From: Sinorhizobium meliloti
Lineage (GTDB): Bacteria; Pseudomonadota; Alphaproteobacteria; Rhizobiales; Rhizobiaceae
Assembly: GCF_035610345.1 (NCBI RefSeq)
Contig: NZ_CP141212.1
Coordinates: 1,679,976 to 1,743,975 of the forward strand
Reading direction: 5' to 3'
DNA length: 64,000 bases
Shown: piece after piece, positions 24,861-33,867 of the stretch
Numbering within the stretch: the first letter of the stretch is position 1
Layout of the letters: each line of letters begins with the position of its first letter
Notes under the pieces: model-generated
What the model saw: only the letters and a program-made list of their open reading frames with translations
What the model was told of the DNA's origin: nothing
The model's database searches: none
Translations under genes and position numbers: made by a program

Positions 24861-25490
24861 TTACTGCTGCTTGGCAGCCTTCTGCGCCTCTTCGAGCTTC
24901 TTGCGGGCGTCTTCTGCCTTCTTCTGCATCTCTTCCTGCAGCAGGCGCTGACGCTCTTCAAGCTGGGACTGCTCGATCGGTTCGCCGTCGAATACGCCGG
25001 TGAAGCCTTCGAGCGTCATCTTGATGGGGTTCGGAGCGCGCTGGAAGTTGACGGAGGTGAAGACGACCTCGTTGCCCTTCTTCAGCTGCGCGATAAGCGC
25101 GTCGGAGAGCGGCGCTTCGGCAACGCACTTGTCCGGCATGCAGATCGCGTAGTCGAGCTTGACGCCCTTGCCGCCGTCGATCTGCATTTGAACGCCGGGC
25201 GGGATCATGCGCGCGGACGGTACGGAAACCTGCATGACCTTGCGATTGACCTTGCCGGAGACGGTAATGAGGCCGACGGCCGTCACCAGCTGGCCGTTAT
25301 TGGCGGTGAGCAGGTTCTGCACGATGCAGACATCGTTGTCTTCCTGCTTGGTGCAGACCTTGAACCAACCCTGCGGCGGCTTGCCTCCCGCCTGCTGCGC
25401 GGATGCGACGTTCGGCGCACCGGCTGCTGCGAAAGAAAGCGCCAGCGCTGCCAATCCCGCGCGTGTGGTGAAGTTCGACTTGAAGATCAT
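24861..25490 (-). CDS. invasion-associated locus B (IalB) family exported protein
   Basis: 209-residue secreted protein. A Sec signal peptide (TRAGLAALALSFAAAGAPNVASA) is cut at about residue 31. The IalB domain follows, with WFKVCTKQEDNDVCIV, PSARMIPPGVQMQID and YAICMPDKCVAE, whose paired cysteines suggest disulfides. The C-terminal 45 residues form a charged coiled coil (ERQRLLQEEMQKKAEDARKK). The name comes from Bartonella erythrocyte invasion; in rhizobia it is a periplasmic or envelope protein of unknown role. Confidence 0.88.
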   Translation of the reverse strand: MIFKSNFTTRAGLAALALSFAAAGAPNVASAQQAGGKPPQGWFKVCTKQEDNDVCIVQNLLTANNGQLVTAVGLITVSGKVNRKVMQVSVPSARMIPPGVQMQIDGGKGVKLDYAICMPDKCVAEAPLSDALIAQLKKGNEVVFTSVNFQRAPNPIKMTLEGFTGVFDGEPIEQSQLEERQRLLQEEMQKKAEDARKKLEEAQKAAKQQ

Positions 25491-25809
25491 TGTGATTCCG
25501 TCTCCTGAAATCCGGTCACGGAACAGAGTTCCGCAGAGTGAGTATCGTCAGCCGCCGTTGTCCTGTTGGCCAAATGAGGCATTTGAATGGCCCCGATTCC
25601 GGAAACACCTGTTACATTGGCTCGTGCGGTTTATCCAGTGTTTGTTGCGATTTTGTGCAATCATTTGCTTTGAGCGGCCCTTTCGAACCGGCGAGGGATG
25701 TGGCAGGAGCCTGCTTTGTTCTTTTCCCGACCCGGCGCCGGTTGGAAATGCGCTCCGGCATTGATACCTTGCGCGGAATCGGCCTGTTGAATCCCCACGG
25801 GAGGTGAAG
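25491..25809. other. intergenic region between divergent ialB-like and solute-binding genes
   Basis: About 320 bases with no supported gene. I see no clear promoter motif or stable RNA; the short frames here lack ribosome-binding sites. Confidence 0.5.
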
Positions 25810-27624
25810 TTGCGCGCAGTTGTTTCCGGCCTGGTGATGCTCCTGGCAGCCAGCATGTTTGCCAATGGCGCTCTGGCCGCGCCCGTGCATGCGATCGCCA
25901 TGCATGGCGAACCCGCCTTGCCCGCCGATTTCAAGCACTTCCCTTACGTCAACCCGCAGGTAAAGAAGGGCGGGAAGGTCTCCTACGGGGTCGTCGGCAC
26001 GTTCGACAGCCTCAATCCCTTCATTTTGAAGAGCATGCGCACGACCGCGCGCGGCATGTGGGACCCGGGCTTTGGCAACCTGGTCTACGAATCCCTCATG
26101 CAGCGCTCGCAGGACGAGCCATTCACGATGTACGGCCTGCTCGCCGAAACCGTCGAATGGGACGATGACCGCACCTTCATCCAGTTCAACCTCAATCCCA
26201 AGGCGCGCTGGGCCGACGGCCGGCCGGTGACCGCCGAAGACGTGATCTTCACCTTCGAATTGTTGCGCGACAAAGGGCGCGCACCCTTCAGCAACCGCCT
26301 CTCCAAGGTTGCGAAGATGGAGAAGGTCGGGGAACGTAGCGTGCGCTTCACCTTCACCGAGGAGGCCGATCGCGAGATTCCGCTGTTGCTGGGACTTTCG
26401 CCCGTGCTGCCGAAGCATGCGATCGACGTCGAGGCGTTCGATCGGACGAGCCTGGAGCCACCGCTCGGCTCCGGTCCCTACCGGGTCGCGGAAGTCAGGC
26501 CCGGCGAACGGATCGTCTATCGCCGCAACCCCGACTATTGGGCCAAGGATCTGCCCTCGAAGGTGGGCCTCGACAATTACGATGAGATCTCCGTCGAGTA
26601 TTTCCTGCAGGAGAACACCCTGTTCGAAGCCTTCAAGAAGGGTGTGGTGGACATCTACGCCGAAGGCAGCGCAACGAAATGGGCCCGCGCCTACGATTTT
26701 CCCGCCGTTCGCAGCGGCGGCGTGATCAAGGAAACGTTCAAGCCGAAGACACCGTCCGGCATGCTCGGCTTCGTCTTCAATACGCGCAGGCCGATGTTCG
26801 ACAACATCAAGCTCAGGCAGGGGCTCGCTCTCGTTTTCGACTTCGAGTGGGTCAACAAGAATCTCTTCGACGGCGCCTATACGCGTACGCAGAGTTATTG
26901 GCAGAATTCGTCGCTTTCCTTCCTCGGGGTGGCGGCTGACAATCGTGAACTGGACCTCATGGGAGACGTGAGGGAGCGCATCAATCCGGCGATCCTCGAC
27001 GGCACCTACCGGCTCCCCGTGACGGACGGCTCGGGTCGCGATCGCAATGTGCTCCGGGAAGCGGTGACGCTTCTTCGCGAAGCGGGCTACTCCATCAAGG
27101 ACGGCAAGATGGTCGACGCCAAGGGTACGCCGCTCGCTTTCGAGATCATGAGCCAGAATGCCGGCCAGGAGAAGGTTGCGCTTGCTTATCAGCGGTTTCT
27201 CGCGCCGCTCGGCATCGCAGCGAGGGTTCGCACCGTCGACGATTCACAATATCAGCTGCGCAGCCAATCCTTCGATTACGACGTCATCATCAAGTCCTTC
27301 CCCTCGTCGCTCTCCCCCGGTCTCGAACAGATCAATCGCTGGAGTTCGCAAACTCGGGACAGGCAAGGCAGCGACAACTTCGCCGGCGTCGCCGACAAGG
27401 ACGTCGACAAACTGATCAACAACATCCTGCAGGCGCGCAACCCCGAGGACTTCACCGCCGCCGTTCGTGCGCACGACCGGCTCCTCGTCAACAATTCCTA
27501 TCTTGTTCCGCTTTACCATCTCGATGCGCAATGGATTGCCCGGTGGAAGCATATCGGCCGGCCGACGACGGTACCGCTTTACGGTTATCAGTTGCCGAGT
27601 TGGTGGGACGAGCGTGTTCAGTAG
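25810..27624 (+). CDS. ABC transporter extracellular solute-binding protein, family 5 (YejA-like)
   Basis: 604-residue periplasmic binding protein of the oligopeptide/dipeptide class. It has a signal peptide (VVSGLVMLLAASMFANGALA), then the family 5 landmarks ALPADFKHFPYVNPQVKKGG, ARWADGRPVTAEDVIFTFE and LGSGPYRVAEVRPG. The opening HGEPALP and overall length resemble YejA-type proteins that bind microcin C-like or murein peptides. CGGGAGG lies 5 bases before a TTG at 25810; a GTG at 25804 overlaps that ribosome-binding site. No permease or ATPase gene follows, so its partners lie elsewhere or it is an orphan. Confidence 0.85.
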   Translation: MRAVVSGLVMLLAASMFANGALAAPVHAIAMHGEPALPADFKHFPYVNPQVKKGGKVSYGVVGTFDSLNPFILKSMRTTARGMWDPGFGNLVYESLMQRSQDEPFTMYGLLAETVEWDDDRTFIQFNLNPKARWADGRPVTAEDVIFTFELLRDKGRAPFSNRLSKVAKMEKVGERSVRFTFTEEADREIPLLLGLSPVLPKHAIDVEAFDRTSLEPPLGSGPYRVAEVRPGERIVYRRNPDYWAKDLPSKVGLDNYDEISVEYFLQENTLFEAFKKGVVDIYAEGSATKWARAYDFPAVRSGGVIKETFKPKTPSGMLGFVFNTRRPMFDNIKLRQGLALVFDFEWVNKNLFDGAYTRTQSYWQNSSLSFLGVAADNRELDLMGDVRERINPAILDGTYRLPVTDGSGRDRNVLREAVTLLREAGYSIKDGKMVDAKGTPLAFEIMSQNAGQEKVALAYQRFLAPLGIAARVRTVDDSQYQLRSQSFDYDVIIKSFPSSLSPGLEQINRWSSQTRDRQGSDNFAGVADKDVDKLINNILQARNPEDFTAAVRAHDRLLVNNSYLVPLYHLDAQWIARWKHIGRPTTVPLYGYQLPSWWDERVQ

Positions 27625-27706
27625 GCAGGCACCCGTTCGCTGATGCATTGAAAGATGTTTCCGGCCGGCCTATGTCGCAGTTTTGGTAAAGCGAAAGGCC
27701 GGCACC

Positions 27707-28372
27707 ATGGAAACCGTCAATATCGATATCGTCTCGGACGTCGTATGCCCCTGGTGCTATCTCGGCAAGAATCGCCTCGACCAGGCGATCGCCAATGTCG
27801 CCGGCGAGATCAACGTCGCTATCCAGTGGCGTCCCTACCAGCTCAATCCCGATCTGCCGCCGGAAGGGGTCGACCATAAAGAGCACCTGGCGGCCAAGCT
27901 CGGCGGTCAAGCGGCCGTCGACGAGGCGCACCGGATGCTCGAAGGCCTCGGTGTGGAAGACGGCATCGCCTTCGATTTCGATGCCGTCAGGGTCAGCCCG
28001 AATACGCTCGATGCGCACCGGCTGATCCGCTGGGCCGCGACCGGCGGCGAAGCGGCGCAGGACCAGGTGGTGAGCCTACTGTTCAAGGCGAATTTCGAAG
28101 AGGGTCGCAACCTCGGCGACCACGCCGTCCTCCTCCACATCGCCGAACAGGCCGGCCTCGAAAGGCCGGTTATCGCGGCTCTCCTCGCCTCAGACGCCGA
28201 TAAGGACGCCGTAAGGCAGGAAATCGGCATGGCCCGGGAAATCGGCGTGACCGGCGTTCCCTGCTTCATCATCGAGCAGCAGTATGCGGTGATGGGGGCG
28301 CAGTCGGTCGAGGTGCTGACCAGCGCTTTGCGTGAGATTGCGCAGATGAAGGCCGAGCATCCGGCTCACTGA
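27707..28372 (+). CDS. DsbA-family oxidoreductase, FrnE-like
   Basis: 221-residue thioredoxin-fold protein with the redox motif CPWC near residue 15 (SDVVCPWCYLGK), an inserted helical domain, and the cis-Pro segment GVTGVPCFII. This is the FrnE / 2-hydroxychromene-2-carboxylate isomerase-like branch of the DsbA family. There is no signal peptide, so it acts in the cytoplasm, probably as a disulfide isomerase or polyketide-type isomerase relative. The ATG at 27707 has GAAAGG upstream; longer in-frame starts do not. Confidence 0.88.
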   Translation: METVNIDIVSDVVCPWCYLGKNRLDQAIANVAGEINVAIQWRPYQLNPDLPPEGVDHKEHLAAKLGGQAAVDEAHRMLEGLGVEDGIAFDFDAVRVSPNTLDAHRLIRWAATGGEAAQDQVVSLLFKANFEEGRNLGDHAVLLHIAEQAGLERPVIAALLASDADKDAVRQEIGMAREIGVTGVPCFIIEQQYAVMGAQSVEVLTSALREIAQMKAEHPAH

Positions 28373-28470
28373 GCTTGCGTAGAGAGCAAATTCCGCGTGG
28401 AACGGCGGCGTTTCACTGCATCGGGAGAACCTTCTTTTCCGCGGGGATAGCTACAGCCGGTCATTTCCGA

Positions 28471-29436
28471 TCATTTCCGGAAGCGGGATGGCGCTACTCC
28501 CGTCCAGCGTTTGAACGCGCGGGTGAAATGCGCGGAATCACTGTAGCCCACCCTTAAGGCGATGTCGGTCATGCTATGAACACCTTCGCAGATCAGCCGG
28601 ATTGCCTCACTGCGGCGCGTGTCATCAAGCAACTCCTCGAAATCGACGCCGCAAAACTTGAGGCGCCGTTGCAGGGACCGAGGCGACATGCCAAGGGTTC
28701 TCGCGACGGTCTCCAGTCCAAGCGCATGACCATCGGACAGCCTTTCGCTGAGCATCTTCGCCGCCTCTACCGCGGAAGCTAGGGCCTCTGTCGCCTTCGA
28801 AGGCCGAATTCCGGCGGTTTTGAGAGGAAGGTCGAGCAGTTCCCGATCGAACTCGATCATATCGTGATCGCATCCCATTTCGATGTTGGACCCCAGGCAC
28901 TCCTCCAGCGCCCCGTTTCCGAGCATCCTCGAAGCTGTCAGCCGAACCCTTATTGCGGAGGGTTCGCCGGCCATAAGCGGCACTTTGCGAAGTACCGCCA
29001 GGCTGCCGAAGATGAACTGCCGGGGATCGAACTCGTAACGGTCCGCGAAGCGGAAGACGATTCGAGCGGTTTTGCCTTCCGTCATGAAGCGTACCTCCGA
29101 TCCGCGGTGGATCGTAGGCACATTGACGGTCGCGAGCGCGCATGCGGCGGCCACGTCTCTCGCCGCAAGAACCGATTGTCCCCACACGCCGAGATCGCGG
29201 AGTTCAGTCATGAAGCCGACATGCGCGCCCGCGAACGGGTCCGCCGCAACCTTCGCCAGCTCGTTGGCCATGTGAAAGCACTGGGCGCGGGGAAGCCAGC
29301 CGTCTGCGTTCTGGAACACGTTCGGCGAGATGCCGAGGCGTTTGCAGAATTCGATTGCCGAGACACCGCGCCGGGCCAGATAGGGCGCAATTGGCAGGAA
29401 AGCCCTGATCCTGATCGAGGGTGCAGAATTCAACAT
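28471..29436 (-). CDS. AraC-family transcriptional regulator
   Basis: About 321 residues. The N-terminal part (from PYLARRGVSAIEFCKRLGI to ERLSD) resembles the arabinose-binding-like domain PF12625. The C-terminal 100 residues hold two helix-turn-helix units: ETVARTLGMSPRSLQRRLK and MTDIALRVGYSDSAHFTRAFKRWTGVAPSRFRK. The start is uncertain; a GTG at 29478 would add 14 residues, and neither start has a strong ribosome-binding site. It diverges from the DUF1254 gene and probably controls it. Confidence 0.88.
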   Translation of the reverse strand: MLNSAPSIRIRAFLPIAPYLARRGVSAIEFCKRLGISPNVFQNADGWLPRAQCFHMANELAKVAADPFAGAHVGFMTELRDLGVWGQSVLAARDVAAACALATVNVPTIHRGSEVRFMTEGKTARIVFRFADRYEFDPRQFIFGSLAVLRKVPLMAGEPSAIRVRLTASRMLGNGALEECLGSNIEMGCDHDMIEFDRELLDLPLKTAGIRPSKATEALASAVEAAKMLSERLSDGHALGLETVARTLGMSPRSLQRRLKFCGVDFEELLDDTRRSEAIRLICEGVHSMTDIALRVGYSDSAHFTRAFKRWTGVAPSRFRK

Positions 29437-29652
29437 TCGGGGACCAAACTTGGCATGAAAAGGCAAGACGAAATACACGCACTATAGCAGTATGCAACTC
29501 CGTTGGAAGTCTTTCGCGATTAAGTTGTCCGTAGCAGAATTCCTCCGGCGTTTTGGCGGGGTCTATTACCAACCTTATGGCGGCGTTACGCCGGGGTCTG
29601 CATCGACTGAGCTTGAAGCATTTCGTCACAAATCTATTTTTCGGAGGGTACA

Positions 29653-31095
29653 ATGAATATTACGCGCCGTGAGTTGACGGTGGCCGGTCTCGGCCTGATG
29701 GCAGCGGGCTCCATAGGTTCGCCGGCGACCGCCCGCGATGGGCTGGTCGCGAATTTGCCGGAGGGTCTCGACGAGTTCGCATCGGCCGTGGAGGCTTACA
29801 TCTATGCCTATCCTCTTGTGACCATGGAGATCACCAGGCGTGTGATCACCAACGTCGCCGAGACCGAAGGAACCCGAGGCCCGATGGGGCATATCATCAA
29901 GCTGCGCCGATACCCGGACGCCAAGTTCCGGGACGTGACGGCGCCCAACGCCGATACGCTCTATACGACCGCATTCTTCGACGTCGGTGATGAACCGTGG
30001 GTGGTCAGCCTGCCCGACCTGAACGATCGCTATGCCCTGTTTCCGATGTTGGACGGCTGGACGACCGTGTTCGACGTTCCCGGAAAGCGGACCACGGGCA
30101 CGGGGGCACAGACCTTCGTGGTTACCGGTCCCGGATGGGAAGGCGCGCTCCCAGAAGGGGTCAAGCAATACAAGTCTCCGACGAGCATCGTCTGGTTGCT
30201 CGGGCGCATCTACTGCACCGGAACCCCAGAAGACTACGCCGAAGTCCACAAGCTTCAGGATGAAGTGAAGCTCTACCCCTTGAGCGCCTGGGGGAAGGAC
30301 TGGACTGCGCCCAAGGGCAAGGTCGATCCGGCCATCGACATGAAGACCGCCGTTCGCGAGCAAGTCAACAAGATGGACGCCGTCGAATACTTCACGCTGT
30401 TCGCCGAACTCTTGAAACGGAATCCGCCCACCGACGCAGATGCGCCCATGGTGGCCAAGCTTGCTGAGTTGGGCATCGTTCCCGGCCGGGATTTCGACAA
30501 GACCAAATTCGATCCAGCCTTCGCAAAGCGCGTCCCCGAGGTGGGTTTTGCGCGCATCATGATGCACTTCAAATTCAGCGATGGCGACGTTCAGGACATC
30601 GACGGCTGGGGCTTCACCACGAAAACAGGCATCTACGGCACAAATTATCTCCAGCGTGCCTTGATCACCGCGATCGGGCTTGGGGCAAACCGGCCACAGG
30701 ATGCGATCTACCCCACCTCACTGAAGTCCGACAGCGGCGTGATCAAGCGGGCATACGATGGATCCGAAAAATACGTCCTGACTTTCAAGAAGGGGCTTAC
30801 GCCGCCGGTTTCGGGTTTCTGGTCATTGACCATGTATGATGCGGAGTACTTCTTCGTCGACAATCCGCTCGATCGCTATTCGATCAGCGCTCGGCAACCG
30901 CTAAAGGCCAATCCGGATGGCTCGATCGACCTGCTGATTCAGCATGAATCCCCCGGATCGGACATGGAATCAAACTGGCTGCCGGCCCCCGAGGGAAAAT
31001 TTATCCTCATGATGCGCCTGTATTGGCCTGACGAGGGCAATCCCTCCATCATCGATGGTTCCTGGACGATACCGCCCGTGAAGAAGGTGAGTTGA
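29653..31095 (+). CDS. Tat-exported DUF1254/DUF1214 protein
   Basis: 480-residue protein with a twin-arginine leader (TRRELTVAGLGLMAAG) and cleavage near SPATA. The DUF1254 domain occupies the N-terminal half (EAYIYAYPLVTMEITRR, NADTLYTTAFFDV), and DUF1214 the C-terminal part (GFWSLTMYDAEYFFVDNPLDRYSI, PEGKFILMMRLYWP). These two domains commonly co-occur in periplasmic proteins of unknown activity. CGGAGGG precedes the ATG. The gene faces away from an AraC regulator across a 216-base gap. Confidence 0.88.
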   Translation: MNITRRELTVAGLGLMAAGSIGSPATARDGLVANLPEGLDEFASAVEAYIYAYPLVTMEITRRVITNVAETEGTRGPMGHIIKLRRYPDAKFRDVTAPNADTLYTTAFFDVGDEPWVVSLPDLNDRYALFPMLDGWTTVFDVPGKRTTGTGAQTFVVTGPGWEGALPEGVKQYKSPTSIVWLLGRIYCTGTPEDYAEVHKLQDEVKLYPLSAWGKDWTAPKGKVDPAIDMKTAVREQVNKMDAVEYFTLFAELLKRNPPTDADAPMVAKLAELGIVPGRDFDKTKFDPAFAKRVPEVGFARIMMHFKFSDGDVQDIDGWGFTTKTGIYGTNYLQRALITAIGLGANRPQDAIYPTSLKSDSGVIKRAYDGSEKYVLTFKKGLTPPVSGFWSLTMYDAEYFFVDNPLDRYSISARQPLKANPDGSIDLLIQHESPGSDMESNWLPAPEGKFILMMRLYWPDEGNPSIIDGSWTIPPVKKVS

Positions 31096-31193
31096 TGTCT
31101 GTATTGGGCGCTGAGAACTGGGAGCGGCGAAATGTTCGATCGCCGCTCCTCTTCCTGCCGGCGTGAATACGGTATTTTACAGGAGTAATCGAT

Positions 31194-32444
31194 TTGGCGC
31201 GGCACCTTACCCGGAACGCCAGGGGCGGCGTACCATCATGGCCGTCTTTGCCGTGCGTCTTGTGCCTGATGCTGCTCTCCGCATGTGCGGGCCGCCCGAC
31301 AGGGGTGCTCGAGCCGGTGGCGGCCAATCCGTCGGCCACTCAAGTCGAGATGCTGGTCACCACCACCCGAGGCAGGGCGGAAAAACCGGGCGAGATGTTC
31401 AGCGGCGAGCGCGCGCTTAGCCCGACATTCGCAGACATCACCGTGTCTATTCCGTCCGACACAGTCCGCAAGGCCGGCGAAGTCGCCTGGCCGCGCAAGC
31501 TTCCACCGAATCCCGAGACGGATTTCGCAACACTGAAGGCCGAGGAAATCGACCGCGGTGCGGCCGAAAAATGGTTGAACAGCCAGGTGCGCAAGAGCCC
31601 GGACGGCAGTGTCCTTGTCTTTATCCACGGGTTCAACAACCATTTCGAGGATGCGGTTTTCCGTTTCGCGCAGATCGTCCATGACTCGGGCGCGCGCAGT
31701 GTCACGGTGCTCGCGACGTGGCCGTCACGCGGGAGTCTGCTGGCCTATGGCTATGATCGCGAAAGCACCAACTATACTCGCAACGCAGTAGAACGGTTAT
31801 TCCAATATCTCGCGCGTGATCCCGAGGTGAAGGAAGTCTCGATTCTAGCCCACTCGATGGGAAATTGGCTGGCGCTGGAGTCCTTGCGCCAGATGGCCAT
31901 CCGCAACGACGGGCTGCCGGCAAAGTTCAGGAATGTCATGCTGGCGGCGCCCGACGTCGATGTCGACGTCTTCGGTTCGCAGATCGCCGACATGGGCAAG
32001 CAACGGCCGCGCTTCACCCTCTTCGTCTCGCGTGACGACCGTGCGCTCGCCGTTTCGCGTCGCGTATGGGGAAATGTCTCCCGGCTGGGAGCGATCGATC
32101 CGGAGCAGTCGCCCTACAAGGAGGAGCTGGCGGCGAATGGGATTACCGTCGTCGACCTCACCAAAATCAAGGCAGGCGACAATCTGCACCACACCAAGTT
32201 CGCGGAGTCGCCCGAAATCGTACGACTGATCGGCAGCCGCCTGTCCAGCGGCCAGACCTTGACCGACAGTCGCCTGGGGCTCGGGGACCATATCGTCGCG
32301 GCGACCGCCGGGGCCGCCCATTCCGTCGGAACGGCCGCGGGACTGGTCGTTGCCGCTCCCGCTGCCCTCGTCGATCAGAACACGCGGCGGAATTACGTCC
32401 ATCACGTCGAGTCACTCGCCGGACCATCCGGCGGAGTGAGATGA
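31194..32444 (+). CDS. alpha/beta hydrolase lipoprotein, DUF900 family
   Basis: 416-residue serine-hydrolase-like protein (COG4782). A lipobox LLSAC at about residue 31 follows a hydrophobic leader, so it is a predicted lipoprotein. The DUF900 fold shows VLVFIHGFNNHFEDAVFR (oxyanion-hole region) and the nucleophile elbow LAHSMGNW, with a later VMLAAPDVD. The acid and His are not certain, although NLHHTKF fits. The start is TTG at 31194, with AGGAG 8 bases upstream. Substrate unknown. Confidence 0.85.
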   Translation: MARHLTRNARGGVPSWPSLPCVLCLMLLSACAGRPTGVLEPVAANPSATQVEMLVTTTRGRAEKPGEMFSGERALSPTFADITVSIPSDTVRKAGEVAWPRKLPPNPETDFATLKAEEIDRGAAEKWLNSQVRKSPDGSVLVFIHGFNNHFEDAVFRFAQIVHDSGARSVTVLATWPSRGSLLAYGYDRESTNYTRNAVERLFQYLARDPEVKEVSILAHSMGNWLALESLRQMAIRNDGLPAKFRNVMLAAPDVDVDVFGSQIADMGKQRPRFTLFVSRDDRALAVSRRVWGNVSRLGAIDPEQSPYKEELAANGITVVDLTKIKAGDNLHHTKFAESPEIVRLIGSRLSSGQTLTDSRLGLGDHIVAATAGAAHSVGTAAGLVVAAPAALVDQNTRRNYVHHVESLAGPSGGVR

Positions 32445-32601
32445 AACGCGGCCGACATTGCGTGCTGGGGCTGCAACCCCATGAGGTGCGCCGCCAAACC
32501 AGCCGGATTACAGGAAAGCTTAGGTGGCGCGGCGGCCGGTGGTTTGTAACTTTTCGGCTTTCCGTGCGTTCTGTCGGGCAAGCCGAGGAACGGAGGCAGT
32601 G

Positions 32602-32778
32602 ATGTCGAAGCGCGAACTCATCGATACCGGGACCGACAAGCGCTACGTGCGGCGCGACGAAAGCGGGAAGTTCAAACAATCGGTGGATGTCGGCCGTTCC
32701 CTGTCTTCGGACAGGAAACAGAAGGCGAAACACGATGCCAAGCCCGGCCAGGGCGACAAGGGCGATCGCAAGAACTAG
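32602..32778 (+). CDS. small conserved hypothetical protein
   Basis: 58-residue, highly basic protein (MSKRELIDTGTDKRYVRRDESGKF, then DRKQKAKHDAK). CGGAGG lies 5-7 bases upstream of the ATG. Proteins with the opening 'KRELIDTGTDKRYVRRD' occur widely in alphaproteobacteria; none is characterised. Its charge suggests nucleic-acid contact. It precedes the exonuclease III-like gene by 4 bases, so the two are co-transcribed. Confidence 0.75.
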   Translation: MSKRELIDTGTDKRYVRRDESGKFKQSVDVGRSLSSDRKQKAKHDAKPGQGDKGDRKN

Positions 32779-32782
32779 CTCC

Positions 32783-33577
32783 GTGAAGATCGCCACCTAT
32801 AACGTCAACGGGGTGAATGGCCGTCTGGAAGTCCTGCTGCGGTGGCTGGAGGAGGCGTCACCCGACGTCGTCTGCCTTCAAGAACTGAAGGCACCAGACC
32901 CGAAGTTCCCCGTCAAAGCCATCGAGGCTGCCGGATACGGGGCGATCTGGCACGGCCAGAAGAGTTGGAACGGCGTGGCGATCCTCGCCAGAGACAGGGA
33001 GCCAATGCTGACGCGCAAGGGCCTGCCTGGTGATCCGGACGATACCCACAGCCGTTATATCGAGGCAGCCATCGATGGCATCGTGATCGGCTGCCTTTAT
33101 CTGCCCAACGGGAATCCCTACCCGGGACCGAAGTTCGAATACAAGCTGGCATGGTTCCACAGGCTGACGGCCTACGCGGCAGAACTGCTGGAACTCGACG
33201 TGCCGGTGATCCTCGCTGGCGACTACAACGTCATGCCGACGGAACTCGATGTCTACAAACCGGAGCGTTGGGTGAACGACGCGCTGTTCCGCGTCGAGGT
33301 CAGAGACGCTTATCATCGCCTGCTTGGACAGGGCTGGACGGATGCCCTCCGGCAGCTTCATCCCGGCGAGCGCGTCTATACCTTTTGGGACTACTTCCGA
33401 AATGCCTTCGTGAGGGATGCCGGCCTTCGCATCGACCACTTCCTGCTCAGCCCGGATGTCGCCAAGAGGCTTTCGGCTGCGGGGGTCGACAAGCATGTCC
33501 GGGGATGGGAGCACACAAGCGATCACGCGCCGACCTGGATCGAACTTTCAGATGGAGCTGAGGAGGAAGGTCGATGA
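32783..33577 (+). CDS. xthA: exodeoxyribonuclease III (AP endonuclease family)
   Basis: 264-residue endonuclease/exonuclease/phosphatase-fold enzyme for abasic-site cleavage and 3'-end repair. Metal and catalytic motifs are ATYNVNGVN, CLQELK (Glu metal ligand), LPNGNP, GDYNVMP and the C-terminal GLRIDHFLLS with SDHAP. The start is GTG at 32783, directly at the first conserved strand. It is a paralogue-type Xth; alphaproteobacteria usually carry two. It overlaps the next gene by 4 bases. Confidence 0.93.
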   Translation: MKIATYNVNGVNGRLEVLLRWLEEASPDVVCLQELKAPDPKFPVKAIEAAGYGAIWHGQKSWNGVAILARDREPMLTRKGLPGDPDDTHSRYIEAAIDGIVIGCLYLPNGNPYPGPKFEYKLAWFHRLTAYAAELLELDVPVILAGDYNVMPTELDVYKPERWVNDALFRVEVRDAYHRLLGQGWTDALRQLHPGERVYTFWDYFRNAFVRDAGLRIDHFLLSPDVAKRLSAAGVDKHVRGWEHTSDHAPTWIELSDGAEEEGR

Positions 33578-33795
33578 CGATGAATGATTGGCGTGCCGAT
33601 CTGCGCCTCGAACTGGAAAAACTGGTCGACGCCGCCGTCGTTGTCGGCGCGCGCCAACAGGATGTCTACGCCGCCATTCTTGACGAGATTGGACAGCTTC
33701 GGCTCGCCTACGAGCGAGACCCGGATCCCGCCGACTCCGTCAGCGAACAGGTCATCGAAGAACCGTCCAACAATTGGCCCGCCGCGGACGAATGA
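33574..33795 (+). CDS. small acidic hypothetical protein
   Basis: 73-residue protein whose ATG overlaps the xthA stop (ATGA), a strong sign of translational coupling. It is helical and acidic (RADLRLELEKLVDAAVVVGARQQDVYAAILDEIGQLRLAYERD). No family recognised. Co-expression with xthA hints at DNA repair or stress, but this is only context. Confidence 0.65.
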   Translation: MTMNDWRADLRLELEKLVDAAVVVGARQQDVYAAILDEIGQLRLAYERDPDPADSVSEQVIEEPSNNWPAADE

Positions 33796-33867
33796 TCGCA
33801 GCACGGTGTCGCCGTCCGGAACGGGTTTACGAAATTGGTGGTCGCGATCAACCGCGCACACCTTTCC

